Shown in pieces: positions 8,895 through 17,601 of a stretch of DNA of 64,000 nucleotides; position 1 is the stretch's first letter; each line of letters starts with the position of its first letter. The notes under the pieces were generated by a model that saw only the letters and a list, made by a program, of their open reading frames with translations, was not told where the DNA came from and did no database searches. The stretch comes from Rickettsiella endosymbiont of Rhagonycha lignosa (GTDB taxonomy: Bacteria > Pseudomonadota > Gammaproteobacteria > Diplorickettsiales > Diplorickettsiaceae). A program made the position numbers and the translations under genes. The DNA is taken from assembly GCF_964031165.1 (NCBI RefSeq), contig NZ_OZ035011.1, positions 347,001 through 411,000 on the forward strand, written 5' to 3'.

Positions 8895-10571
8895 TTAATC
8901 ATTTAGTTTTTTGTATTTCATTTTTTTCTTAGCTTGAGTTTCATCAATGCCTAAGCGTTTTATACGATCAAATTCATAATCGGTAAAGTTACCTGTAAAA
9001 CAATCAATCCGATCGTCTTGAAAAGCGATGATATGCGTTGCTATTCGATCTAAAAACCAGCGATCATGAGAAATCACCATTGCGCAACCAGGAAAACTTA
9101 ACAATGCTTCTTCTAATGCACGTAAAGTTTCTACATCCAAATCATTGGTAGGTTCGTCAAGGAGTAAAACGTTGCCACCAGCACGTAATAATTTGGCTAA
9201 ATGAACACGATTACGTTCACCGCCCGATAAGTTTTTTATTAGTTTTTGTTGATCAGACCCTTTGAAATTGAAGCGACCTACGTAGGATCGTGAAGGCATT
9301 TGGAATTGATTTATCGTCATAATATCCAATCCTTCAGAGATTTCTTGCCACACAGTATGATCCGGATTCAGTGAATCACGACTTTGATCAATGTAAGCTA
9401 GTTGTACGGAAGCACCTTGATGTATTTTTCCGCTATCGGGTTGTTCTTGTTGCATAATCAATTTAAACAAAGTGGATTTCCCAGCACCATTCGGACCAAT
9501 AATTCCTATGATGGCACCTTTTGGCACTGTAAAACTAAAATTATTGATTAATATGCGTCCATTGAAGCCTTTTGTCAGTTGATCAAATTCCAACACCGAA
9601 TCCCCCAGCCTTATTCCCGGCGGGATATAGAGTTCCTGGGTTTCGGCTCGTTTTTGAAAGTCTTGTGAACTTAATTCTTCAAAACGCGCTAAACGCGCTT
9701 TACTTTTTGCTTGTCGACCTTTTGGGTTAGTTCGTACCCATTCTAATTCAGCTTTTAAGCTTTTTTCATGCGCGGCTTGTTGTCTTCCTTCTTGAGCGAG
9801 ACGCTTTTGTTTTTGTTCTAGCCAAGAGGAGTAATTGCCTTCATAGGGGATTCCATGCCCGCGATCGAGTTCCAAAATCCAACCGGCTACATTATCTAAG
9901 AAGTAACGGTCATGGGTTACTGCAATGACAGTGCCGGGATAATCATGTAAATAACGTTCTAACCAGGCTACACTTTCCGCATCTAAATGGTTAGTGGGTT
10001 CATCGAGCAACAACATATCAGGGTTAGATAATAATAAGCGACACAATGCGACGCGCCGCCGTTCACCGCCTGAAAGTTGTGTAATTTGTGCGTCCCATGG
10101 AGGTAAACAGAGCGCATCCGCAGCTATATTTAATTTACGTTCTAATTCCCAGCCTCCCTGGGCATCAATTTGTGTTTGTAACTCGCCTTGTTCTTCAAAG
10201 AGTTGATTCATGGCCGATTCACTCATAGGTTCGGCAAATTTCATGCTAATTTCGTTAAATCGATCCAATAGCTTTTTAGTGTCTGCAATGGCATCTTCCA
10301 CGTTACCACGCACATCTTTAAGTGGGTCTAATTGAGGCTCTTGAGGTAGATAGCCAATTTTGATTCCTGGTAATGCACGTGCTTCACCGACAAAATCCTG
10401 ATCTTCTCCTGCTAAAATACGCAGCAAAGTCGATTTGCCTGAGCCATTCAACCCTAAGACTCCAATTTTCGCTCCAGGATAAAAAGATAGCCAAATGTCT
10501 TTAAGAATCTCTTTCTTAGGGGCAATGATTTTACTCACTGCTTGCATGGTATAGATATATTGTTGTGACAT
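8895..10571 (-). CDS. ettA: Energy-dependent translational throttle protein EttA (ABC-F)
   Basis: 558 residues, the usual EttA length. This ABC-F ATPase binds the ribosomal E site and gates the first elongation step according to ATP/ADP level. Two ABC domains are visible: Walker A GLNGSGKST and signature LSGGERRRVALCR in the first, GPNGAGKST and LSGGERNRVHLAK in the second. Both have LLDEPTNHLD/LLDEPTNDLD Walker B elements. The linker region rich in K/R and E (about 250-310) is the P-site tRNA interaction motif. There are no membrane segments, as expected for ABC-F. Confidence 0.95.
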   Translation of the reverse strand: MSQQYIYTMQAVSKIIAPKKEILKDIWLSFYPGAKIGVLGLNGSGKSTLLRILAGEDQDFVGEARALPGIKIGYLPQEPQLDPLKDVRGNVEDAIADTKKLLDRFNEISMKFAEPMSESAMNQLFEEQGELQTQIDAQGGWELERKLNIAADALCLPPWDAQITQLSGGERRRVALCRLLLSNPDMLLLDEPTNHLDAESVAWLERYLHDYPGTVIAVTHDRYFLDNVAGWILELDRGHGIPYEGNYSSWLEQKQKRLAQEGRQQAAHEKSLKAELEWVRTNPKGRQAKSKARLARFEELSSQDFQKRAETQELYIPPGIRLGDSVLEFDQLTKGFNGRILINNFSFTVPKGAIIGIIGPNGAGKSTLFKLIMQQEQPDSGKIHQGASVQLAYIDQSRDSLNPDHTVWQEISEGLDIMTINQFQMPSRSYVGRFNFKGSDQQKLIKNLSGGERNRVHLAKLLRAGGNVLLLDEPTNDLDVETLRALEEALLSFPGCAMVISHDRWFLDRIATHIIAFQDDRIDCFTGNFTDYEFDRIKRLGIDETQAKKKMKYKKLND

Positions 10572-10720
10572 AACCTAAAATCAATAAATTGTTAGAAAGA
10601 GGGAATACTAGCAATAATAGTCTGGACTAGCTAGATTTTTTAGTGAATTATCAGGTTTTAATAAGTGGCTCTTGATCGATTGCGTTCATCTCAATGGTTT
10701 ATTTATGTCAATGCAACACT

Positions 10721-10985
10721 TCAGAGGCTTTGTTTTATAGGAGAAATATTTTCTTTGTCTGCTGCCCCGAGTCTATTTTTTTTAGGCTGGGAAAATATAT
10801 CTTTAGCTCCTTGTCTATGACTGCGTTTAGCATTAAGTTTAAGCTTAACTGAGATTGATTGCCGGTTTGCTTGAGTTAAAATATCTGCTTTGATTTTTGA
10901 TGAACCTGTTGCTAGAGGATGATCAGATAATGTTTTCTTTGTTAAAGAAAATTTATTTTTAATCGAGACGGATTGAATGGCTTGG
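10721..10985 (-). pseudogene. Out-of-frame 3' continuation of the gene at 10942-11574
   Basis: In the frame shifted relative to the upstream gene, the minus strand is free of stops from about 10985 to the TGA at 10721-10723, roughly 80 codons in an AT-rich background. The predicted tail is Lys/Ser/Asn-rich (…K-K-T-L-S-D-H-P-L-A-T-G…N-I-S-P-I-K-Q-S-L), like the rest of the protein. There is no start codon or Shine-Dalgarno sequence of its own. This is best read as the remainder of a frameshifted gene, or a sequencing error in it. Confidence 0.45.
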
Positions 10986-11574
10986 GTTTAATTTTCGGTT
11001 TCGTAAAAAAAGGAATAGAATCTTCTATTGAAGGAGGTTGCTGGACTTGTTCTTGAACTAATGTTTCAGTGGATCCAGGAGCACTGGATAATAAAAAGAC
11101 CGCATAGTTTAAATAATAAGCGGTTATTAAATCAAGTTCACATTTTCCCCAGCTTTTGTTGTAGACAGTTATTTTTTTCTTGAAATCATAATATTCTTTA
11201 TAAAGATCAGGGTTATTATCAAAATTAAGCTTAGTTTCAAGCTCATAGGTTAAGCTAAGTAATTTTTGAATTTGTTTTTCACACTTTATCAGTTGGTCAT
11301 CATTTTTTTGAATAGTCGATACTCTGATGGGGTAAAGTTGAAATGAATTGATTTCACATTGTAGGAAGCCAAATCTAGCTGCAACCTTATAAAATTCAAA
11401 TTCTAGAGGTAAGTGCCAATTGTATTCTAAGTGCTTTACGACTACTTGATAAAGACGACCAATGTTTTTATAATTATTATAAATATTTTTATCTTTTTTA
11501 ATTTCTTTAGAAAATTCTTGGTTAGCGAAATTTAATTGTTTACGAATTTCTTTGGTAAGGTTTAAATACTCCAA
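10942..11574 (-). CDS. Unknown protein, probably frameshifted near its 3' end
   Basis: 210 residues with no family I recognise: Lys/Glu/Tyr-rich, mostly helical in appearance, no signal peptide, with a Pro-rich tail (Q-Q-P-P-S-I-E-D...K-P-K-I-K-P-K-P). The reading frame stops at 10942, but a neighbouring frame stays open from about 10985 down to a TGA at 10721 and continues with basic, Ser-rich sequence of similar character. That suggests one indel broke a gene of about 290 codons. It lies alone between ettA and divergent glyA. A host-directed protein is possible but unsupported. Confidence 0.55.
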   Translation of the reverse strand: MEYLNLTKEIRKQLNFANQEFSKEIKKDKNIYNNYKNIGRLYQVVVKHLEYNWHLPLEFEFYKVAARFGFLQCEINSFQLYPIRVSTIQKNDDQLIKCEKQIQKLLSLTYELETKLNFDNNPDLYKEYYDFKKKITVYNKSWGKCELDLITAYYLNYAVFLLSSAPGSTETLVQEQVQQPPSIEDSIPFFTKPKIKPKPFNPSRLKINFL

Positions 11575-11731
11575 AATGAATTGCTCCTTTTTAATTTTAC
11601 TTTTAAATTATATTACTATGATACATGAAGCAAAAACTAGCTTTTGATGCGGTTAAAAGAAAGAAAATAATATTAGAAATATTACTACTGAATAATAAAT
11701 TTTTTATTATGTAATGAGGGATTAAATAATC

Positions 11732-12991
11732 ATGTCTTATTCACTGCGAGAAACACTTAGCGACTTTGATCCTGATTTATGGTCCGCGATGCGCAAAGAG
11801 GCCCAGCGTCAAGAAGATCATTTAGAATTAATTGCTTCAGAGAACTATACCAGTCCGTTGGTATTGCAAGCACAGAGTTCTGTTTTAACCAATAAATATG
11901 CCGAAGGCTATCCCAGTAAACGTTATTATGGTGGCTGTGAATATGTTGACATCGTAGAACAATTAGCAATTGATAGAGCAAAGGAATTATTTCAAGCAGA
12001 TTACGCGAATGTACAAACGCATTCAGGTTCGCAGGCGAATGCGGCGGCTTATATGGCCTTGATTCAACCTGGGGATACTCTGTTAGGCATGAGTTTAGCG
12101 CATGGTGGTCACTTAACGCATGGAGCAAAAGTTAGTTTTTCAGGGAAAATGTATCATGCCTATGCGTATGGTGTCACACCCGATACACAATTGATTGATT
12201 ATGCAGAAGTCGAATCCCTGGCAAAAAAACATAAGCCTAAATTAATTATTGCGGGTTTTTCAGCTTATTCAAGAGTGGTGGACTGGCAACGTTTTAGAGA
12301 TATTGCGGATGAAGTAGGTGCCTATTTTTTGGTGGATATGGCGCATATTGCAGGGTTAGTGGCAGCGGGTTTGTATCCTTCACCGGTTCCTATTGCGGAT
12401 GTGGTGACAACGACTACACATAAAACTTTACGCGGGCCAAGAGGAGGCTTAATTTTAGCGCGCTCAAATCCTGAAATCGAAAAAAAATTAAATTCTGCGG
12501 TATTTCCAGGGCAGCAAGGCGGACCTTTGATGCATATTATTGCGGCTAAAGCAGTCGCTTTAAAAGAAGCTTTAGCACCAAGTTTTAAAGTCTATCAGCA
12601 ACAAGTGATAACTAATGCAAACGCTATGGCCCAGGTGATGTTGCAAAGAGGATATAAAATCGTCTCTGGCGGGACCGATAATCATCTTTTCTTAATCGAC
12701 ATGATTGAAAAAGGTATTACAGGGAAAGAAGCTGAGGGGATATTGGAGAAGGCCTATATCACTTTAAATAAGAATATGCTTCCTAATGATCCACGCTCAC
12801 CTTTTGTAACGAGCGGTTTACGGGTAGGTACCCCTGCTATAACCACTCGAGGTTTAAAAGAAAAAGAGGTGAGGGACGTGGCTAATTGGATTTGTGATGT
12901 CCTTGATAATCTAAAAGACCCTCAATGCATAGATAAAGTCAGGAAACAAGTCATGGCACTATGCCAGCAATTTCCAGTATACTCCCCCTAA
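11732..12991 (+). CDS. glyA: Serine hydroxymethyltransferase
   Basis: 419 residues, the standard length. It converts serine and tetrahydrofolate to glycine and 5,10-methylene-tetrahydrofolate, the main one-carbon source. Family signatures include the E-N-Y-T-S-P substrate loop, [23 protein letters not shown] and the pyridoxal phosphate lysine in [14 protein letters not shown]. It heads a block with nrdR, nusB, thiL and pgpA. The spacer 11575-11731 probably holds its promoter. Confidence 0.97.
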   Translation: MSYSLRETLSDFDPDLWSAMRKEAQRQEDHLELIASENYTSPLVLQAQSSVLTNKYAEGYPSKRYYGGCEYVDIVEQLAIDRAKELFQADYANVQTHSGSQANAAAYMALIQPGDTLLGMSLAHGGHLTHGAKVSFSGKMYHAYAYGVTPDTQLIDYAEVESLAKKHKPKLIIAGFSAYSRVVDWQRFRDIADEVGAYFLVDMAHIAGLVAAGLYPSPVPIADVVTTTTHKTLRGPRGGLILARSNPEIEKKLNSAVFPGQQGGPLMHIIAAKAVALKEALAPSFKVYQQQVITNANAMAQVMLQRGYKIVSGGTDNHLFLIDMIEKGITGKEAEGILEKAYITLNKNMLPNDPRSPFVTSGLRVGTPAITTRGLKEKEVRDVANWICDVLDNLKDPQCIDKVRKQVMALCQQFPVYSP

Positions 12992-13018
12992 GCTCAGAAA
13001 TGTTCTTCTAGAGATACA

Positions 13019-13522
13019 ATGATGTATTGTCCTTTTTGTAATGAAGCAGATACCAAAGTGATTGATTCTCGTCTAAGTAGTGATGGTCAACAGGTGCGGC
13101 GTCGGCGTGAATGTTTACAATGTAATGAACGTTTTAGCAGTTTTGAATCAGCTGAGCTAGGATTACCACGCGTAATCAAACGTGATAATACGCGGAGTGC
13201 CTTTGATCAGGAAAAACTAAGAGCAGGCATGCTTAAAGCCCTAGAAAAAAGACCTATTTCCAGCGAGCAAGTTGAGGCAATTATTGTACGCTTAATAAAA
13301 AAATTACGCGCATTAGGCGAACGTGAAATTTCTTCAAGACAAATTGGTGAGTGGGTGATGGAAGAACTGTGTGATTTAGATCCCGTTGCGTACGTACGAT
13401 TTGCATCGGTATATCGAAGTTTTCAGGATATACAAGCATTTAACCAGGCGATTGAACAATTAAAACAAGATATTTCTGCGAATAAAAAACAAACTCATGA
13501 CACTGAAATCGAAAAAAAATAA
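13019..13522 (+). CDS. nrdR: Transcriptional repressor NrdR
   Basis: 167 residues. NrdR represses ribonucleotide reductase genes according to dATP/ATP. The N-terminal zinc ribbon is C-P-F-C…C-L-Q-C, followed by R-R-R-R-E-C and the ATP-cone domain (V-I-K-R-D-N-T-R…F-D-Q-E-K-L…A-Y-V-R-F-A-S-V-Y). It is slightly longer than the usual 150. Two consecutive Met codons (13019 and 13022) are possible starts. Its 3' end overlaps nusB by 26 bases. In relatives rib genes often sit between nrdR and nusB; here they are absent. Confidence 0.95.
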   Translation: MMYCPFCNEADTKVIDSRLSSDGQQVRRRRECLQCNERFSSFESAELGLPRVIKRDNTRSAFDQEKLRAGMLKALEKRPISSEQVEAIIVRLIKKLRALGEREISSRQIGEWVMEELCDLDPVAYVRFASVYRSFQDIQAFNQAIEQLKQDISANKKQTHDTEIEKK

Positions 13523-13976
13523 TTTTAAAGCAAAGCAACGCGCACGTCGTTTTGCTATGCAAGCTATTTATCAATGGCATTTAACGCAAGAAAAATTTTC
13601 TGCTATTCAAGCTAAATTTTTGGCTCAAGAGGAAATGGTGAGTGTGGATACTGCTTATTTCCTTTTGCTAGTTCAAGGAGTCTTAAAGGATCAAGAATCG
13701 TTAGATAATCATTTACAACAATTTTTAGACCGTCCACTCAAAGAATTAGGGTTGGTAGAGTTGGCTATTTTGAGATTGGGTGCTTATGAATTGCTTGAAT
13801 GCCCAGAAGTCCCTTATAAAGTTGTATTAAACGAATCTATCGAATTAGCTAAGATGTTTGGCGCCATGGATAGTTATAAATATATTAATGGTATTTTAAA
13901 CCTACTAGCAAAAAAAAATCGTTCTTTGGAATATACTCACAGCAAAGGGATTTTGGGCAAGACATCGCAAGAATAA
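13497..13976 (+). CDS. nusB: Transcription antitermination factor NusB
   Basis: 159 residues. NusB with NusE binds boxA RNA for rRNA antitermination. Typical elements are [11 protein letters not shown] near the start, [20 protein letters not shown] and [14 protein letters not shown] near the C-terminus. The start lies within nrdR, which suggests translational coupling. Confidence 0.94.
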   Translation: MTLKSKKNNFKAKQRARRFAMQAIYQWHLTQEKFSAIQAKFLAQEEMVSVDTAYFLLLVQGVLKDQESLDNHLQQFLDRPLKELGLVELAILRLGAYELLECPEVPYKVVLNESIELAKMFGAMDSYKYINGILNLLAKKNRSLEYTHSKGILGKTSQE

Positions 13977-14052
13977 AACGACCAGAATGTATTTAAAATA
14001 TATGAGATTACAAGTTAAGACTATATAAGGATCAATAATTTTCTAATCTTCT

Positions 14053-15024
14053 ATGTCATTAAATGAATTTGATTTAATTCAACGTTTTTTTAATTCACCA
14101 ACAAAGCTTCGCAAAGATGTTATTTTAGGCATAGGCGACGATGCTGCTATTTTGCAAGTGCCATTCGATCAACAATTGGTAGTGAGTACTGACACATTAG
14201 TATCAGGTCGACATTTTCCTGAAAATACATCGCCTGCGGATATTGGGTATAAAGCATTAGCAGTTAATTTAAGTGACCTTGCTGCAATGGGTGCTGAGCC
14301 CGCATGGGTTTTATTGGCACTTACATTACCTAATATCAATGAAATCTGGCTCAAAAAATTTACCGAAGGTTTTTTTCCCTTACTGCAAAATTTTCACTTG
14401 CAACTGGTAGGGGGAGATATAACGCAAGGACCTTTAACAATTACGTTTCAAGCGTTGGGGTTTGTTCCACCGGGTAAAGCATTAGGTCGTGTCGGCGCAA
14501 AGGTAGGCGATCACATTTATGTGACAGGAACTTTAGGTGATGCAGGCTTGGCTCTCGAATCAATCAATAAAAAAAATTGCTTTGGATTATCATCCGCTCA
14601 AATTTTTTCTGTCATGCAACGTTTAAATCGACCCGTTCCCCGCGTCGAAATAGGCCAGGCATTACGTAATATTGCAAGTAGTGCTATTGATGTTTCAGAT
14701 GGACTAGCCGCTGATTTGGGCCATATTTTATCGACGAACCAAGTGGGTGCGTTGCTTCAATTAGAAAAACTTCCTTTATCAGATAGTCTGCAAGTTTTGC
14801 CATCTGAAAAGGCATGGCAATTGGCTTTAAGTTCAGGAGATGATTATGAGCTATGTTTTACTGTGCCAGAATCGCATGAAAGAGAATTGCAATTACATTT
14901 ATTAGCATTGAATACACCCTATACCTGTATAGGAAGTATTAAAAAAGAACCTGGATTAATTTTGTTGGATAAAAAAGGATCAGCTTTTAATATAGATAAA
15001 TCAGGATATGAGCACTTTGTTTGA
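14053..15024 (+). CDS. thiL: Thiamine-monophosphate kinase
   Basis: 323 residues. ThiL phosphorylates thiamine monophosphate to thiamine diphosphate, the last step of cofactor synthesis. Visible motifs: E-F-D-L-I-Q-R-F-F at the start, G-I-G-D-D-A-A-I, S-T-D-T-L-V-S-G-R-H-F-P, A-V-N-L-S-D-L-A-A-M-G-A, G-G-D-I-T-Q-G and S-S-A-I-D-V-S-D-G-L-A-A-D-L. It follows nusB after a 76-base spacer, in the usual nusB-thiL-pgpA order. Confidence 0.95.
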   Translation: MSLNEFDLIQRFFNSPTKLRKDVILGIGDDAAILQVPFDQQLVVSTDTLVSGRHFPENTSPADIGYKALAVNLSDLAAMGAEPAWVLLALTLPNINEIWLKKFTEGFFPLLQNFHLQLVGGDITQGPLTITFQALGFVPPGKALGRVGAKVGDHIYVTGTLGDAGLALESINKKNCFGLSSAQIFSVMQRLNRPVPRVEIGQALRNIASSAIDVSDGLAADLGHILSTNQVGALLQLEKLPLSDSLQVLPSEKAWQLALSSGDDYELCFTVPESHERELQLHLLALNTPYTCIGSIKKEPGLILLDKKGSAFNIDKSGYEHFV

Positions 15025-15108
15025 AAAAATATTAGATAATATATGTTCGCGTCTTAGCTTCTAGTCAGTATATAATCGTTTTTTCTAAAGAATGTTATGA
15101 GATAAATT

Positions 15109-15594
15109 ATGCAAAAGGATCTAGTCCGTAAGGTATTTAGCCATCCTATTTACTTAATCGCTTTTGGTTTTGGCGCTGGATTATCTCCTTTTGCACCAGG
15201 TACTTGTGGAACATTAGTTGCCATTCCATTGTATTATTTAATACAGTCTTTTTCTTTAGTTAACTACGGACTGATTTTATTATTCGCCACGCTGATTGGT
15301 GTTTGGATTTGTGATGTGACGGAGCGAGGGATTGGCGTTCATGATTATTCAGGAATAGTTTGGGATGAAATATGTGGGTTTGGGTTGACTATGTTTGCTG
15401 CTCCAAAAGGTTGGTTATGGATAGCGATTGGTTTTGTTTTATTTCGGTTGTTTGATATTGTGAAACCTTGGCCTATTGCTTGGATAGATCGAAAAATGCC
15501 GGGCGGATTAGGTGTCATGGTAGATGATTTAATGGCGGGTGTGTATGCCTGGATAATTTTACACTTAATATACTCTTTGCACTTGAATTTTTGA
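15109..15594 (+). CDS. pgpA: Phosphatidylglycerophosphatase A
   Basis: 161 residues. PgpA removes the phosphate from phosphatidylglycerophosphate at the inner membrane. Features are A-F-G-F-G-A-G-L-S-P-F-A-P-G-T-C-G-T near the N-terminus, W-D-E-I-C-G-F and F-R-L-F-D-I-V-K-P-W-P, then G-G-L-G-V-M-V-D-D-L-M-A-G, all characteristic, with several membrane segments. The last eight or so codons and the stop fall in a partial copy of the MITE-like repeat (15569-15610), so the tail I-Y-S-L-H-L-N-F is repeat-derived. Confidence 0.95.
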   Translation: MQKDLVRKVFSHPIYLIAFGFGAGLSPFAPGTCGTLVAIPLYYLIQSFSLVNYGLILLFATLIGVWICDVTERGIGVHDYSGIVWDEICGFGLTMFAAPKGWLWIAIGFVLFRLFDIVKPWPIAWIDRKMPGGLGVMVDDLMAGVYAWIILHLIYSLHLNF

Positions 15595-15610
15595 TGTGTT
15601 GCCACTCCAT
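15569..15610. repeat. MITE-like repeat, partial copy (left end)
   Basis: TATACTCTTTGCACTTGA followed by ATTTTTGA and T-G-T-G-T-T-G-C-C matches the left end of the foldback repeat at 1131. The right end is not recognisable in the following 60 bases. It supplies the stop codon of pgpA. Confidence 0.6.
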
Positions 15611-15678
15611 CTCGAACTCTACTTTGTCAATCCCGCCAGTTATCTTTTCCCGCTTGCGTTTACAAAAAAGCTTTGCAC

Positions 15679-17556
15679 TTATGATCTGAATGCCATAGCC
15701 ACTCTATGATTTTCTTCTTTTTTATTTGGTACACTATAGAAATTGGATGAGGTTTGCCTCGGTATATAATTTTTATGTAAAGTCCGAGTATTTGAAATTT
15801 GAATGCTTGATTGTATATCTTCAGCTTTTTTATTCGATGTTAGATACACACCATTGGTATAAACATTAATTGTTTCGCCCTTGGAGGCTGAATTAGAATT
15901 AAAATCTAACACAAGATTTCTAAAGTGTAATTCTTCTTCTGGAAAAGATTTTTCTTCTTGTTTAATTTTTCCGTTTTTTTCTACACTTTGGGTAAATGTT
16001 TTCTCTCCCAACCATAAGGCTTGTTGCTTTTTTGCCTTTTCTAATTCTGTATTGAATATTGTTTCTTTATGATCATAGATTCTATTCAAAGTTTTTTTTC
16101 TTTCATCTTTTTTTAAATTGCTATATTTGGGATTATGTTTACTAAACTCACCATATTCTCCTTTTTTACTGTCTTTTAAATTATTTATCGCTGTTTTGTA
16201 TTTCTGTATCTTTTCCTCTAGATAATCTTTTCCAAATTTATCATACACTTCAATTAAGGGTTTACCAGTCGATTTGCAAGATTCTGTTTTTTGAAATTGC
16301 TCAGCATGTTCATCTTTAAGTTTAGATAAACTCTCTATCATTTCTTCATAAACATAAGTTCCATCAGTCGAGGTGCGTTGTTTTTCAATATTTTCTTTGA
16401 CTTTAGCAACTGCTTTTCCAATAATTTTTTCTGCCTTCATTATCTCAGAATAAATAATATTACGTTTTTTATCATCTGATAGCGGGCTTGGGCGTTGCAA
16501 GGTCATCTTCATGATTTTTTCAACAGGAATGGGATTTATCTCATCTGTCTGTATTTTTTCATTTTTTTTATTTGCGGGAATGAGTTCTTGCATAAGTGCC
16601 ACAAATTCTGATTCTGATTTTTTTTGATATTCTTCAATAGGATATATATTTATTGTAGGTTCATTAAAAGGTTGCTGTGAGTTCAACTCAAGAGAGTCAT
16701 CGGGAACTTCTGGAAAGGGAGGTGAATTTTCTTCAGAATGGTTTTCGAAATTTTGAGTCGATGGGTGGGTACCGCTATGTGCGGGTACTCCCGACGTTAA
16801 TTCTTCCTTAAGTTGAACCATATCTCTAGGATTATTGCACTGGTGTACGCTTAATTCATAGTCTATCCCTTTTAGACGGGCCATAAAGAGATTTTTAGAA
16901 GCTTTATAATCATCATCGCTAGAGAGATCTTTGTTTATGGATTGGCAAATCTCTAATGGAGTTCGCTTCAGAATCATATCTCCTTCTACTCGTAGTCTAT
17001 AAGAATCTAATAAGTTGTTGTCTTTTAATCTTGGTACAACTAAGTAAATAAATTCAGACTCAGTGATCATGTTACTATCTTTTGCATAGCCAAGAATGCC
17101 GAGTTGAAATTTTACGGTTTCATCACCAGCAGATTTAATAATGCAAGTGTTGCTTAAAGCGTCTTCTATTTTCTTAAATCTATATTTTTCATTTGCAGTT
17201 AAAGATTTATGAGTAGCTAGTAATGACTTAGCGTGTTTTAATTTTTCATCAGGAGTATGTAGGTGAATAGTGCTGAATTTTTTAGCGCCTTCCTGCAGGT
17301 CACTAACTATTTGTCTAGCATATGTTACCAAATTAATTACTTCTGCTTTGGTTTCATTAAGTTGCCTCTGCAATTTTTCAGATGAATGTGTTTCAGAATA
17401 GATTTCAAGATCCTCTTGAATTTTTTCTAATGTCGGTATTATTGCATTTAAATTTTTATATTTCGAAGCTGATTCATCTTGTACGCTTGCTTGGTCATGA
17501 CTTGCGGAAAAATTAATTTCGAGTGGTTCGCGATCTTTATTGTTTGAATTAGGCAT
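15679..17556 (-). CDS. Unknown 625-residue coiled-coil-rich protein, effector candidate
   Basis: No family recognised. The sequence is strongly hydrophilic and Lys/Glu/Ser/Asn-rich. Heptad-like helical stretches are suggested near residues 40-90 and 370-510, and a Pro/Ser/Glu-rich linker lies around 260-330. No signal peptide or membrane segment is seen. The C-terminus ends in a charged patch and a short hydrophobic/basic tail (K-K-E-E-N-H-R-V-A-M-A-F-R-S), which resembles type IV effector tails but is not proof. It starts 45 bases after the kinase gene upstream, on the same strand, so the two are probably co-expressed. A substrate or partner role for the kinase is a reasonable guess. Confidence 0.7.
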   Translation of the reverse strand: MPNSNNKDREPLEINFSASHDQASVQDESASKYKNLNAIIPTLEKIQEDLEIYSETHSSEKLQRQLNETKAEVINLVTYARQIVSDLQEGAKKFSTIHLHTPDEKLKHAKSLLATHKSLTANEKYRFKKIEDALSNTCIIKSAGDETVKFQLGILGYAKDSNMITESEFIYLVVPRLKDNNLLDSYRLRVEGDMILKRTPLEICQSINKDLSSDDDYKASKNLFMARLKGIDYELSVHQCNNPRDMVQLKEELTSGVPAHSGTHPSTQNFENHSEENSPPFPEVPDDSLELNSQQPFNEPTINIYPIEEYQKKSESEFVALMQELIPANKKNEKIQTDEINPIPVEKIMKMTLQRPSPLSDDKKRNIIYSEIMKAEKIIGKAVAKVKENIEKQRTSTDGTYVYEEMIESLSKLKDEHAEQFQKTESCKSTGKPLIEVYDKFGKDYLEEKIQKYKTAINNLKDSKKGEYGEFSKHNPKYSNLKKDERKKTLNRIYDHKETIFNTELEKAKKQQALWLGEKTFTQSVEKNGKIKQEEKSFPEEELHFRNLVLDFNSNSASKGETINVYTNGVYLTSNKKAEDIQSSIQISNTRTLHKNYIPRQTSSNFYSVPNKKEENHRVAMAFRS

Positions 17557-17601
17557 AAGAAGTCTCCTACTAAGGTGAAAAGCAATATTTATTGCTTAGT
17601 A

